Shown here: piece after piece, positions 50,955-59,873 of the stretch
How the letters are laid out: the number at the start of each line of letters is the position of its first letter
How positions within the stretch are numbered: the stretch's first letter is position 1
Assembly (NCBI RefSeq): GCF_004769575.1
Contig: NZ_RQGA01000003.1
Span: forward strand, 868,001 to 932,000
Length of the DNA: 64,000 nucleotides
Origin: Leptospira perdikensis
GTDB taxonomy: Bacteria > Spirochaetota > Leptospiria > Leptospirales > Leptospiraceae
Direction: 5' to 3'
The notes under the pieces: model-generated
The model's database searches: none
What the model was told of the DNA's origin: nothing
What the model saw: only the letters and a program-made list of their open reading frames with translations
Program-made: the position numbers and the translations under genes

Positions 50955-51977
50955 ATGAAAGTTACCATCCCCAAAAGAATTCCGGACATGGAAGACATCG
51001 GGGATGGTGTCTTCAAAATTGTTCTACCGCAACCTTTTTACGCTCCCAACAATATATATCTATATCATGGAAATGACGGTTTGACCTTAATCGACTCAGG
51101 TTATATCGAATCCATACCGATGTTACAAGCATCCCTAAAAACTAGGGGATTTTCTTTTAAAGACATTCGCCACATCATTTACACTCACAACCATCTTGAT
51201 CATATCTCTTCTTCTTTGGTGTTGAAGTCCTATGCTAAAAACGTAACCTATTACGGTTACCGTGCCATGGCAGATGGAGTGGGAAATTATTTAGAATCGA
51301 TGATGCTTTTTGAAGAGGCTACGGAAGATCTATTTCATAAGGCATTTGGCGATAAAGAAGAACTGGATCGGATTTTGGAAGAATCACGCAAAGGTTGGCG
51401 TCAATTTTTTAGTAAATTTGGTGAAACCAAAAAGGGGGATCCTGTTTTAAGAATTGATGTCCCGATCGACCATAACGACAGTTTAGAGTTAGGTGGAAGA
51501 TTATTCCGATTTTTGTATACACCTGGCCATAATTTATATCATATCACTCCTGTGGATCCTTCTACGGGTGTTTATTTTTCAGGGGATCTTATCATTGCCA
51601 ACCTCACTGCCATTTATTCTGAAATGGATGGAAGTTTGGGTGATTATTATTTTACACTCTCTAAACTTTTGGAAGAACCCATCAAACGAATGTTACCTGC
51701 TCATGGTAACGAAATTGAAGATCCCAGGAAAACCATCACTCTTGTGAAAAAAACATTGAGCATTTTGGAAAAAGGAGTTCTTCGACGCCTTAGAGAAGGG
51801 GAGTCGGATCTAAAGGTGTTAATGGAAGCTGCCATTGGAAAAAAAGTCCATAATGGTGGTCATTTACCAACCGCTTTAGGGCTTGTATACAGTATCATTC
51901 AGAAATTAGTTTTAGAAGGACAAATTCGAATCGAAAAACGAGAAAATGGATACGAAATCTTTCATATTGTAAACTAG
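50955..51977 (+). CDS. Metallo-beta-lactamase-fold hydrolase
   Basis: Protein of 340 residues. The metal motif is IYTHNHLDHISSS (HxHxDH), with further ligands in YTPGHNLYHI, YFSGDLI and MLPAHGNEI. The C-terminal 90 residues (EKGVLRRLREGESDLKVLME) form the helical tail seen in LACTB2/glyoxalase-II-like hydrolases. It is probably a thioesterase or hydrolase acting with the MaoC-like protein encoded 9 bp upstream; substrate inferred only from that context. Confidence 0.85.
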   Translation: MKVTIPKRIPDMEDIGDGVFKIVLPQPFYAPNNIYLYHGNDGLTLIDSGYIESIPMLQASLKTRGFSFKDIRHIIYTHNHLDHISSSLVLKSYAKNVTYYGYRAMADGVGNYLESMMLFEEATEDLFHKAFGDKEELDRILEESRKGWRQFFSKFGETKKGDPVLRIDVPIDHNDSLELGGRLFRFLYTPGHNLYHITPVDPSTGVYFSGDLIIANLTAIYSEMDGSLGDYYFTLSKLLEEPIKRMLPAHGNEIEDPRKTITLVKKTLSILEKGVLRRLREGESDLKVLMEAAIGKKVHNGGHLPTALGLVYSIIQKLVLEGQIRIEKRENGYEIFHIVN

Positions 51978-52005
51978 TCGCTATTTTACGATTTATATAT
52001 CTGAA

Positions 52006-53814
52006 TCAATTTTGATGGATTTGAGTTCCTTGAATTGAAGGTAGTTGCCAAACTTCGGTTTGTTTTCCTTTCCAAATCAAAAATCCTTTTTGGTTTTCGA
52101 ATTCTTTTTTATATTCTAAAATCCTTGATTTAGGCCACAAAATTTCGTCTGTAAATCCTTCCGCCAGTACCATATAACAGACATTTGCTGTTTTGCAAAT
52201 CGACCTCGAATTTTTAACTTGTTCTAACGGGTAGGTTTTTGTTCTATCTGTGATCCAAAAAGACAAATTGTATTGTGAAAATACAAAAATTCCCAAAGTG
52301 TTTTTTTCTATATCCAAGGATTGAAGATGGTTCTCCCCTTCCAGAAGAACCTGTCCTTTACTTTTGGAGAGAAGGATTGAATTGATTTCCTTTAAGTCCG
52401 AATGAATATCCTTTTGCACACTAGGATTCTCCCACGGACTTTTGATATTTATATCTAATGGAAAATTTTGATCGAGTGAGTTCTTCCAGAAAAGGCAAGC
52501 GAGTATAAAAAACGCAAATGAAATAGAAATCTTTTTTTCCGAGAGAATCCACAGAATTCCTGCGTAGAGGATGAACGGTGCGAGCGAATAACTGTAATAG
52601 GTATACACTTCATGATGCCATGGTCTTGTAGATAATAAATGTGTAACGTATATTAGCCCAATTCCCATGATTTCCGCTAACATTTGAAAGATTCCAAGTC
52701 CGCCACTGACAATCAGTTCCAAAAAAATTTGAATGGATTTTTGAAACCCAGTTACCTGTTTGAACGCAGAGTGGTATCCTTGTGTTAAAACATTGGTCCA
52801 AGTGATAGATTCTGATTTGTCACCAAATATGGGATAAATGAAAAATACAAATCCAAGCCATAAGGATACAATGCTTAAGATAAGTATTAGTGAACGGAGG
52901 TAGTTTTTTTCTTCTGCAGAGAAGGAGTTTAATGTGTTGGGCGCTTCAGGATTCCATATTTTTTTCCAATGTTTGTATAAAGTTATTAAAACTGTCGGTA
53001 GAAAAAAAAGAAGTAGGTAGATGCCAATATCCTCTTTTATAGAGAGATAGAGAATGGTAGCTAAAGATAAAATAGTATAATAAATCCAAAAGAAATGAAC
53101 TTGGACATTGGGTATCTTTTTCCTCTGTTCCCAAATATAAAAAAAGAAAAATCCGAAAACGATTACTAACGCCTCAAAATGAAAACTCGATCCGATCCGG
53201 TAAAGGTATAATTGGTTGGTAATCAGAATCCAAAAAACTAAGAATTTGACTCCAAACTTTTTTGGATTCTTAATTGTGATTCGATAGGCCCAAAGTATCC
53301 AAAGAATGGTTCCCAATTGGTAAGTGGCAAATATGCCAATAGCAAGGCCCCAGCGATTCGGGATTAAACCAATGAAGGGCGATAAAACTGCCATTCCAGG
53401 TGCAAAATGATGTGAAAGATAACTACCTTGTCCCGATTCTGAATAATAGGCAGTAGAAAAACCTTGTCCATTTGCAATCGATAGGAGAATATCCGATAAA
53501 CCAATATAATCTGCATCGTGAAATAAAAAGGTATTAGCAATTTCTTTTGTTAGGTGAAAAGCATGGTATGTACTTCCTAATAAAAAAATAATACAACTGA
53601 TACAAACTAAGTAGGGAAGAGTAGCGATTTGTCCTTCTGATAACAAATCAAAACTGAATGATTGTTTTTTGGACTTCTTTTCTTTCCAGAAACTTACAAT
53701 AACAAGTAGGATTAAAAAAAGAGATACCCCCTTTTGGAAGGGGGTATGAAAGTTTTTAGGAGAAATAAAGAGAAAAGGAGAAACTAAGCTGAATAAAAAA
53801 AATAAGTAAACCAC
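52006..53814 (-). CDS. DUF2079 membrane protein
   Basis: Protein of 602 residues with about 11-12 membrane segments and a C-terminal soluble part of about 130 residues. The segment FHDADYIGLSDILLSIANGQ, then SYLSHHFAPGMAVLSPFIGL, matches the periplasmic first loop of DUF2079 proteins, which are GT-C-fold-like and thought to transfer sugars or act on lipid-linked sugars; activity not shown. GTG 53814 directly follows the stop of the HpcH/HpaI gene (gap 0), so the two are probably translationally coupled. Confidence 0.8.
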   Translation of the reverse strand: MVYLFFLFSLVSPFLFISPKNFHTPFQKGVSLFLILLVIVSFWKEKKSKKQSFSFDLLSEGQIATLPYLVCISCIIFLLGSTYHAFHLTKEIANTFLFHDADYIGLSDILLSIANGQGFSTAYYSESGQGSYLSHHFAPGMAVLSPFIGLIPNRWGLAIGIFATYQLGTILWILWAYRITIKNPKKFGVKFLVFWILITNQLYLYRIGSSFHFEALVIVFGFFFFYIWEQRKKIPNVQVHFFWIYYTILSLATILYLSIKEDIGIYLLLFFLPTVLITLYKHWKKIWNPEAPNTLNSFSAEEKNYLRSLILILSIVSLWLGFVFFIYPIFGDKSESITWTNVLTQGYHSAFKQVTGFQKSIQIFLELIVSGGLGIFQMLAEIMGIGLIYVTHLLSTRPWHHEVYTYYSYSLAPFILYAGILWILSEKKISISFAFFILACLFWKNSLDQNFPLDINIKSPWENPSVQKDIHSDLKEINSILLSKSKGQVLLEGENHLQSLDIEKNTLGIFVFSQYNLSFWITDRTKTYPLEQVKNSRSICKTANVCYMVLAEGFTDEILWPKSRILEYKKEFENQKGFLIWKGKQTEVWQLPSIQGTQIHQN

Positions 53815-54606
53815 TTAACGAATGAAGTAAAGAACCTTCCTTTCTCCGATCCGTTCTCGATTGATTTCCACTCGGTTTCGATAATAATAACCTTTTTCGG
53901 GGAATGTTTTAGAGAAAAATTCAAATAAATCCATTTCGAATAATAACATACATTCGGCAACATCAGTTGCTCCAATCGACATCGCCTTTTTTGTATCTAC
54001 CATGACATGACGTGAGTTAATAAAATCTGGTTCGATTTCGTTTGCAATCAGATCGAAATTTGTTTTGGTGATGGTTCCACCCACAGAAGTTTTTTTCCCT
54101 CTGCTTTTCGCTTCGGAAATGATTTTTTTAGCAACCCTTGTGACTTCTTTGTCATCGGGTTTTTTGTCCATAGACGCGCTTAAATCTGATCTAGCAGCTG
54201 TTACTTGCTCTAGAGCCTGAAAAGAAGCCGAATCAAAAATATCCATCAAGTTTCTATAACCTGTGATGGTCTCCATATTGATGGATTTATTATAGGATTC
54301 GTATTCAGAAGGTGTCAGGAGATTCTTCATGGTTTGGATGAAGTTTTTTAAGGCATACTCAGATTCCACCATAGGTGCCGAAATCCCCGAAACTCCGATT
54401 CTTTGACAGATGCGGATATCATTTCTGGCTTCTGGACCACCAATTTTGACGTAGAGTGGTAAAATACCGGCGGTGATCGTTTTTAGAAGGGAGATTTCCT
54501 CTTCTCCCATATCCTCGGTTTCCGTTCCTGTTTTGATACAGACAAAAGAGTAATTCTCTTTCATCTCCAATAAGGTATTTCGCAAAACGTGGATTGATGT
54601 TTCCAT
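53815..54606 (-). CDS. HpcH/HpaI aldolase / citrate-lyase-family protein
   Basis: Protein of about 263 residues with TIM-barrel order: YSFVCIKTGTETEDMGEEEI, ILPLYVKIGGPEARNDIRIC, GVSGISAPMVESEYALKNFI (metal-site Glu in MVESEYAL), then GKKTSVGGTI and EPDFINSRHVMVD. It resembles HpcH/HpaI and citrate-lyase beta-like enzymes, which make or break carbon-carbon bonds of keto-acids or CoA esters. ATG 54606 is chosen because the longer reading to 54900 crosses the signal peptidase gene on the other strand and is shadow-like. GGAG lies 11 bases upstream. It is head-to-head with lepB, 112 bp apart, and coupled to the DUF2079 gene. Confidence 0.75.
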   Translation of the reverse strand: METSIHVLRNTLLEMKENYSFVCIKTGTETEDMGEEEISLLKTITAGILPLYVKIGGPEARNDIRICQRIGVSGISAPMVESEYALKNFIQTMKNLLTPSEYESYNKSINMETITGYRNLMDIFDSASFQALEQVTAARSDLSASMDKKPDDKEVTRVAKKIISEAKSRGKKTSVGGTITKTNFDLIANEIEPDFINSRHVMVDTKKAMSIGATDVAECMLLFEMDLFEFFSKTFPEKGYYYRNRVEINRERIGERKVLYFIR

Positions 54607-54718
54607 AAGTAGAAGATCTCCATGTATGGTATCGTCGATTCCGGAAAATAGTACAAGTCTTTTGCGCTTTTTTTCCCCCTTTCTTGACAGAAAATTCCAA
54701 TTCCCTAGCTTCGAACCT

Positions 54719-55756
54719 ATGGGAATATTCTCCACTATCTTCCAATCCAAACCAAAACAAGATTCTAAGGAACCGCCAAAAGAGGGAGCAGCCGCTTCGG
54801 GAATTTCCTTCGGGATCATTGTGGTTCTTGTATTTGCCTTCAAATCATCTATATTAGATGCTAATAATATTCCTTCCGGTTCTATGATCCCTACGCTCAA
54901 AATTGGGGATTTTTTATTCGTAAATAAAATGCGTTATTCTTTCCGTATGCCATTTACGGAAAAGGAACTCTTTCGAATTGATGACCCGAAACGCGGTGAT
55001 ATTGTTACCTTTATTCCTCCAGCAACGGCCCTTGCCCAAGAAGAATCGCGGACAGGGATTTTTGCAAAACGATTTGTTAAACGAGTTGTGGGACTTCCTG
55101 GGGATACAATTCGAATTACTAGAAAATATATCGAAACTAAGGATAGAGGAAGAGTACACTTTGCACTCATTGAGTATAAAGAGGTTGGAGCAACGGATTT
55201 TCAATCTTATTCTCCAAAGGAAGTTCCTATCGGGAAAGAACTTTCTGACTTAGATAATTTAGAGGCCACACAAAGAGCCCTTTTTAAAGAAGTAAAACCT
55301 GGTTTCGAACATTTCATCCTGGAAGGTTTTGAAGATGATCGTCGTGCTCATATCTTTGAATATTGTGACTTCTTACACGGATGTGTGATTCCAGAAGGTC
55401 AGTATATGGTGATGGGTGACAACCGAGATGACTCTCATGATTCACGTGCCTGGGGATTTGTAAAACGAGAAGATATTTTGGGGAAAGCACTCATCATTTA
55501 TTTTTCTATTGATTGGAAGGACTCCACTTGTGAATACAAAGATGGTCAAGAGTTAGCTGAGAAGGGACCAGAAATTGCCGAAAGATATGAAGGTGAATCT
55601 CTGGATAGTCGTTGCCATTATTCGGAAATTTTTTCATCACATAACTCTCGCTATCGTGATGATGAATCTAGATTCGGATGGATTGAAAGAACACTTCGTT
55701 ACCGTTTGTGGAGATTGAGTGTTCGATGGGGTAGAATCGGCCGCATCCTCCAATGA
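54719..55756 (+). CDS. lepB: Signal peptidase I
   Basis: Protein of 345 residues. A membrane anchor (about residues 27-42) is followed by box B NIPSGSMIPTLKIGDFLFVN with catalytic Ser55, box D KRVVGLPGDTI with the general-base Lys, and box E VMGDNRDDSHDSRAWGFV. It removes signal peptides from exported proteins at the inner membrane. The insert between boxes D and E (residues about 155-225) is longer than in E. coli. ATG 54719 is preferred over 54626, which would overlap the divergent gene promoter. TTGACA lies at 54684. The stop overlaps the AtpZ-like start by 4 bases. Confidence 0.93.
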   Translation: MGIFSTIFQSKPKQDSKEPPKEGAAASGISFGIIVVLVFAFKSSILDANNIPSGSMIPTLKIGDFLFVNKMRYSFRMPFTEKELFRIDDPKRGDIVTFIPPATALAQEESRTGIFAKRFVKRVVGLPGDTIRITRKYIETKDRGRVHFALIEYKEVGATDFQSYSPKEVPIGKELSDLDNLEATQRALFKEVKPGFEHFILEGFEDDRRAHIFEYCDFLHGCVIPEGQYMVMGDNRDDSHDSRAWGFVKREDILGKALIIYFSIDWKDSTCEYKDGQELAEKGPEIAERYEGESLDSRCHYSEIFSSHNSRYRDDESRFGWIERTLRYRLWRLSVRWGRIGRILQ

Positions 55757-55980
55757 CGGGAGAATCCGAAAAACCTTCTAATAAAAAACCGGAGAAGTCA
55801 CCACTGGCTATGGCTGGCGCCGGTTTTGAATTCGTATCTTCCATCGCACTTTTTGTGGTGGGAGGATACTACTTAGATGAATATTTGAAAACAGAACCGC
55901 TTTGGCTTCTTGTTGGTTTTTTCGTAGGTTTTATCTTGGCCTTTTATTCTCTCATCAAACGAGCCAAAGAAAATGAATAG
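55753..55980 (+). CDS. AtpZ/AtpI-family small membrane protein
   Basis: Protein of 75 residues with two membrane helices (AGFEFVSSIALFVVGGYYLD and WLLVGFFVGFILAFYSLI) and a basic C-terminus. The GYYLDE turn between the helices is the mark of AtpZ-like proteins, which assist F-type ATP synthase assembly or Mg uptake. Such genes usually sit at the head of an atp operon; here it is coupled by ATGA to signal peptidase I, 6.5 kb before the atp operon, where another AtpI-like gene is present. The polar N-terminus (NKKPEKSPLAMAG) is cytoplasmic. Confidence 0.75.
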   Translation: MTGESEKPSNKKPEKSPLAMAGAGFEFVSSIALFVVGGYYLDEYLKTEPLWLLVGFFVGFILAFYSLIKRAKENE

Positions 55981-56085
55981 AAATCACTTTAGTTCTGTTT
56001 GATCGGCAAATGAAATACACTTACATCCGCACCAGAGATTGAGTTGTTTAGAAAATAAAAGCAGTAACTTCTTCCAAATAAATTC

Positions 56086-56091
56086 TTGACG
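56086..56091 (+). promoter_or_regulatory. Candidate -35 box upstream of the acetolactate synthase leader
   Basis: TTGACG lies 38 bases before the leader ATG at 56124. No good -10 hexamer could be fixed at the usual 16-18-base distance (AATCTT at 17), so the promoter is tentative. The rest of 55981-56123 shows no gene. Confidence 0.35.
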
Positions 56092-56123
56092 GCGTCCGTC
56101 TTTGCAAAAATCTTTTAAGTGTA

Positions 56124-56255
56124 ATGGCTAATCAGGCAAATACAAACTACGAGATCATGAATTCCATGCCCGTTTTTGGATTGTCTAGCTATGTCCTCTC
56201 TACCCTCGTTCTAGTCGTCGTAGTCTCCTCATACATAAGTAGCTTTCTGTTATAA
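56124..56255 (+). CDS. Val/Leu-rich 43-residue leader peptide of the acetolactate synthase gene
   Basis: The ORF runs from ATG 56124 to TAA 56253-56255, 69 bp before the synthase gene. Its product starts MANQANTNYE and contains VLSTLVLVVVV at residues 24-34 (six Val and three Leu), followed by SSYISSFLL at the end. Runs of regulatory amino acids just before a structured RNA are the hallmark of ilv leader peptides such as those of E. coli ilvBN and ilvGMEDA, where Val/Leu starvation stalls the ribosome. The sequences are not similar to those leaders. Alternatively it encodes a small single-helix membrane protein. The ribosome site is weak (AAGTG). Confidence 0.65.
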   Translation: MANQANTNYEIMNSMPVFGLSSYVLSTLVLVVVVSSYISSFLL

Positions 56256-56305
56256 ATATCCTTCGTTTCCTCGGTCGACAGAAAGCTGAAAGTCGACGGG
56301 GAAAC
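56241..56305 (+). promoter_or_regulatory. Mutually exclusive hairpins before the acetolactate synthase gene (attenuator-like)
   Basis: Hairpin A pairs AGCTTTCTGT (56241-56250, the last codons of the leader ORF) with ACAGAAAGCT (56278-56287). Hairpin B pairs 56265-56279 (GTTTCCTCGGTCGAC) with 56292-56305 (GTCGACGGGGAAAC), with one bulge and one mismatch. A's right arm occupies part of B's left arm and its loop, so only one can form; a ribosome at the end of the leader ORF would block A. No U-run follows B, which ends 5 bases before the synthase ribosome site (AGGAGAGGG), so control may be on translation rather than by classical intrinsic termination. Confidence 0.6.
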
Positions 56306-56324
56306 CACATAGGAGAGGGTCTTT

Positions 56325-58016
56325 ATGCGGGAACAAATCACCGTTAGTCAATATATCATACGTTTTTTAGAATCAAAGGGAATCACTTGGATTCCAGGTG
56401 TTCCAGGTGGAACTATATTACCATTGTACGAAAGTTTGGCGGAGTCAAGCATTGAACATGTGTTAGCTAGGCATGAACAAGGTGCCGGATTTTTTGCTCA
56501 GGGAAGAGCAAGGAGCACTGGAGAGGTAAGTGCCGTATTTGTTTCTTCTGGACCCGGGGTTGCCAATCTCATCACCGCGGTTGCCGATGCCCAAAGAGAT
56601 TCTATCCCTTTACTTATTTTTTCTGGACAGGTTCCATTGGCCTTAACTGGCACCGATGCTTTTCAAGAATTACCTACAACAAGTATAGTATCTCCTCTTG
56701 TTAAAAAAGTTTATAAGATTGAAGAGCCAACCCAAATTATAGAAACTTTAGAAGAAGCTTATTATTTATCGGGTTCTGGTAAAATGGGTCCTGTTTGGAT
56801 AGACTTACCTAAGGACATCCAAACACAAATGATTGAGATCGTGACTAATCGACTTCCAATCAAGTTGTCTCAGAACGAAGGACCTCTTGAGGGTAAGGGA
56901 TCGGAAGAAGATTCATCTGGTGAAAGTTTGACTTTATTTTTACAAGAATTTAAATCGCTTTTGGAAGGTTCTAAATTCCCCTTACTTTATTTAGGTGGTG
57001 GAGCCAAAAAAGAATATTTACGTTTACGAGAATTTGTTTCTCGTTTCCAAATTCCAGCAGTAACTACACTTATGGGTTTAGGTATTTTTGAAAAAAATGA
57101 CCCAATGAATTTAGGAATGATGGGTATGCATGGAACTGTGGTTGCCAATGAAGCACTTGGTGTTTGTGACTTACTCATTGCCATTGGTGTACGTTTTGAT
57201 GATCGTGCAACAGGTGCTATCCAAAAGTTTTGTAACCAAGCAAAGATCATTCATATTGATATTGATGCACGAGAAATTGGGAAAAATAAACTAATACATT
57301 TGGGATTGCAGAAAGACATCTCGGAGGTTCTTCCCTTTCTAATTGAAGAAGACTTTTGTTTTCAAAACATAAATGCATTAGAGCAAATAGAAACTTGGAG
57401 AGAAATCCCAGCAGAACATCCTATGAAAGATATACTTTCTGATTTTGCCTCTGTACTACCTGAAGGGGAACATTTCTTTCTGACAGATGTTGGGCAACAT
57501 CAGATGTGGGTTGCGCAGTATTTTCCCTTCACGAATCCCAAATCTTGGATCACTTCTGGAGGGCAAGGGACCATGGGGTTTGGTCTTCCTACCGCTATTG
57601 GTGTGGCTCTAAGTAATAGGGATGCTCAAGTATTTTGTTTTTCTGGTGATGGTTCCATCATGATGAATTTACAAGAGTTATCTACCTTAAAGGAGCAGAA
57701 CCTCAATATTAAAATCATCCTAATCAATAATGAACATTTGGGTCTAGTGAAACAACAGCAGGATTTGTTTTATGGGAGTAAACATTCTGGTTCCAAGTTT
57801 CATTTTCATCCCGACTTTTCGTTGTTATGCCAGTCCTTTGGGCTTGGGTATTCCGAGTGGGACTGGAGTTTGGGGGTTGAAGATTTAAGAAGAATCCTAA
57901 AAACCAAGGGCCCCGCAATGATTGAGGTGCGAATTCCTTCAACTTGGGGAGTATATCCTTTTGTCCCTGGCGGAAAATCGAATCAGGAGTATATCCTAGA
58001 TCAGATTGTAATGTAA
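56325..58016 (+). CDS. ilvB: Acetolactate synthase, large (catalytic) subunit
   Basis: ThDP-dependent enzyme of 563 residues. Pyr domain: PGVPGGTILPLYESLAESSI and VLARHEQGAGFFAQG with catalytic Glu51, then SSGPGVANLITAVADAQRDS and GTDAFQELPT. Central FAD domain and PP domain: SGGQGTMGFGLPTAIG and FSGDGSIMMNLQELSTLKEQ (GDGS...N metal-ThDP motif). It condenses pyruvate with pyruvate or 2-oxobutyrate in valine, leucine and isoleucine synthesis. A strong ribosome site (AGGAGAGGG) precedes ATG 56325. No ilvN small subunit is adjacent: the next gene is glnK on the other strand. The Val/Leu leader upstream suggests feedback at the level of expression. Confidence 0.92.
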   Translation: MREQITVSQYIIRFLESKGITWIPGVPGGTILPLYESLAESSIEHVLARHEQGAGFFAQGRARSTGEVSAVFVSSGPGVANLITAVADAQRDSIPLLIFSGQVPLALTGTDAFQELPTTSIVSPLVKKVYKIEEPTQIIETLEEAYYLSGSGKMGPVWIDLPKDIQTQMIEIVTNRLPIKLSQNEGPLEGKGSEEDSSGESLTLFLQEFKSLLEGSKFPLLYLGGGAKKEYLRLREFVSRFQIPAVTTLMGLGIFEKNDPMNLGMMGMHGTVVANEALGVCDLLIAIGVRFDDRATGAIQKFCNQAKIIHIDIDAREIGKNKLIHLGLQKDISEVLPFLIEEDFCFQNINALEQIETWREIPAEHPMKDILSDFASVLPEGEHFFLTDVGQHQMWVAQYFPFTNPKSWITSGGQGTMGFGLPTAIGVALSNRDAQVFCFSGDGSIMMNLQELSTLKEQNLNIKIILINNEHLGLVKQQQDLFYGSKHSGSKFHFHPDFSLLCQSFGLGYSEWDWSLGVEDLRRILKTKGPAMIEVRIPSTWGVYPFVPGGKSNQEYILDQIVM

Positions 58017-58024
58017 AGTTTGAC

Positions 58025-58047
58025 TCCGAGGGAAAGTCTCCCTCGGA
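58025..58047. terminator. Hairpin between convergent ilvB and glnK
   Basis: TCCGAGGGA (58025-58033) and TCCCTCGGA (58039-58047) pair perfectly over 9 bp around a 5-base loop. Its position 9 bp after the ilvB stop and 15 bp before the glnK end suggests a bidirectional terminator, although T-runs on either side are weak. Confidence 0.65.
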
Positions 58048-58061
58048 TCACTGATTGTTTG

Positions 58062-58409
58062 TTAAATGGCCTTACTTCCTCGTTCTCCGCTACGGATGCG
58101 GATGACTTCCTCTAAAGGCATGACAAAGATTTTTCCATCTCCGATTTTACCCTCAGGACCTGTTTTTGCTGCTTTCAAAATCGCATCTACAGTTGGTTTG
58201 ACAAACTCATCGTTGACTGCGATTTCTAAACGTACTTTTCTGAGAAGATTCACTTGGTATTCATGTCCACGGAATACTTCTGTTTTCCCTTTTTGTTGGC
58301 CATAACCTTGAACATCACTTACGGTCAATCGATAGATTTCGTTTTTAGTGAGTTCGTTTTTTACTTCTTCTAACTTATGTGGTTGGATGATTGCGATGAC
58401 TAATTTCAT
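58062..58409 (-). CDS. glnK: Nitrogen regulatory protein PII (GlnK)
   Basis: Protein of 115 residues, standard PII length. The T-loop is present with the uridylylation Tyr at position 51 (VFRGHEYQVNLLRKV), and both PII signatures are visible (VSDVQGYGQQKGKTEVFRG, GKIGDGKIFVMPLEEVIRIR). It senses 2-oxoglutarate and ATP/ADP and blocks AmtB when nitrogen is ample. It starts 5 bp after amtB, so it is co-transcribed as the second gene, the order seen in Gram-positives rather than the glnK-amtB order of most proteobacteria. Confidence 0.95.
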   Translation of the reverse strand: MKLVIAIIQPHKLEEVKNELTKNEIYRLTVSDVQGYGQQKGKTEVFRGHEYQVNLLRKVRLEIAVNDEFVKPTVDAILKAAKTGPEGKIGDGKIFVMPLEEVIRIRSGERGSKAI

Positions 58410-58414
58410 GTTGA

Positions 58415-59704
58415 TTACCTTATATCATATCCTTTTTCACCGTGGATCTCTTGATCGAGTCCGGTGATTTCTTTATCTTCTTCGATTCTAAAACCGATTG
58501 TTTTTTCGATAATAAGTGCGAGTATATAGGAAACTACAAAAGAATAAACACCTGTTGCAACGACGCTAACAACTTGAGCAGTCAATTGGTTTCCCAAAGT
58601 CATTCCTTCAGCTAATTCCAATGCAAAGAATCCAGTAAGAATCGCACCAAATGCACCACCAGCACCATGGATACCAAAAGCATCGAGTGTATCATCATAA
58701 CGAAGTTTGCCTTTGAGTAGGATTGCCATATAACATATAGGAGATACCAGAGCTCCCATAATCAAGGCCCCTTGGACTCCCACATAACCGGAAGCAGGTG
58801 TGATGACTACAAGTCCCGCCACGATTCCAGAAGCAGCTCCAAGCGCTGTTGCTTTTTTTGTATGTAACCATTCGATCAGTAACCAACTTGCTCCTGCAGC
58901 AGCCGGTGCAACCAGGGTTACTAAAAATGCTCTCGCAGCAAGTCCATTCACGGAGAGCCCAGAACCCGCATTGAAACCAAACCAACCGAACCACAAAAGG
59001 CCAGATCCAAGTAACGTATAAGTCATGTTATTTGGATGGGTTAACAGTCCTGCATCCCCTTTTCGTCTGCCGATGACGATGGCAGCAGCAAGTCCGGCAA
59101 TCCCCGAGATCAAATGGACAACGGTTCCTCCAGCAAAATCAAGAGCATTCATTTTTAATAGCCAACCCGAGTCAGCCCAAACCCAATGAGCCACTGGATC
59201 ATAAACTAACGTTGACCAGACGAGAATGAATACTACATATGCTGAAAGTTTAATTCTTTCTGCAATTGCACCAGAAATTAATGCGGGAGTGATGATCGCA
59301 AACATACCTTGGAATAGAAAGTGTACATAAGTTGGGATAGAACCCTTTACGGAATCAATATCAATTCCGTTAAGGAAAGCTAGATCAAAATTTCCAATAT
59401 AAGGATTATCTCCAGAGAAAGCAAAACTATACCCAAAGATAGTCCATTGTAATGTCATCACGATGATAGCAACAAAACTATGCATCATAGTCGAAAGGAC
59501 ATTTTTGGAACGTACGATACCTCCGTAGAACAAGGCAAGTCCAGGAATCATAAAAAACACAAATGCAGAGGAAACTAACATCCATGCCGTATCGGATTTA
59601 TCGATGGCAGCTGGTGGAGGAATTTCGCCTTCTGCGGCTAGGAATCCCGGTAAGAGGAAGAGTAGACATACCAACAAAGGTCGTAAGACCAATTGTATTT
59701 TCAT
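58415..59704 (-). CDS. amtB: Ammonium transporter AmtB
   Basis: Protein of about 429 residues with an N-terminal signal-like helix (LRPLLVCLLFLLPGFLAAEG), then 11 membrane helices. Conserved segments are SSAFVFFMIPGLALFYGGIV followed by RSKNVLS, HWVWADSGWL, DFAGGTVVHLISGIAGLAAA (first pore His) and FGIHGAGGAFGAILTGFFA (second pore His). It carries ammonium into the cell and is gated by PII. ATG 59704 is chosen because TTGGAG lies just upstream; a TTG four codons earlier is less likely. A search of the upstream region for a sigma54 -24/-12 site found none. Confidence 0.95.
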   Translation of the reverse strand: MKIQLVLRPLLVCLLFLLPGFLAAEGEIPPPAAIDKSDTAWMLVSSAFVFFMIPGLALFYGGIVRSKNVLSTMMHSFVAIIVMTLQWTIFGYSFAFSGDNPYIGNFDLAFLNGIDIDSVKGSIPTYVHFLFQGMFAIITPALISGAIAERIKLSAYVVFILVWSTLVYDPVAHWVWADSGWLLKMNALDFAGGTVVHLISGIAGLAAAIVIGRRKGDAGLLTHPNNMTYTLLGSGLLWFGWFGFNAGSGLSVNGLAARAFLVTLVAPAAAGASWLLIEWLHTKKATALGAASGIVAGLVVITPASGYVGVQGALIMGALVSPICYMAILLKGKLRYDDTLDAFGIHGAGGAFGAILTGFFALELAEGMTLGNQLTAQVVSVVATGVYSFVVSYILALIIEKTIGFRIEEDKEITGLDQEIHGEKGYDIR

Positions 59705-59873
59705 TGTTTGCTCCAAATATCTTTTTTGAAATGAGAAATAAAATTCGTATCATTACGAACGATTTGTCTCTGAAAGCTAGTAAATTCTGCAAAACTAAGA
59801 ACTTTTTTGTAAAAAATCTGGGGAAGTAGGGAAGGTGGTAGCTAGATTTGTTTTGTTGTGGTAAGGCGAAGGT

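Noticed and set aside
54607..54900. N-terminal extension of the HpcH/HpaI-like protein
   Set aside because: The extra 98 codons run antisense through the lepB promoter and start. Their sequence does not fit the family, and an ATG at 54606 gives the expected length.
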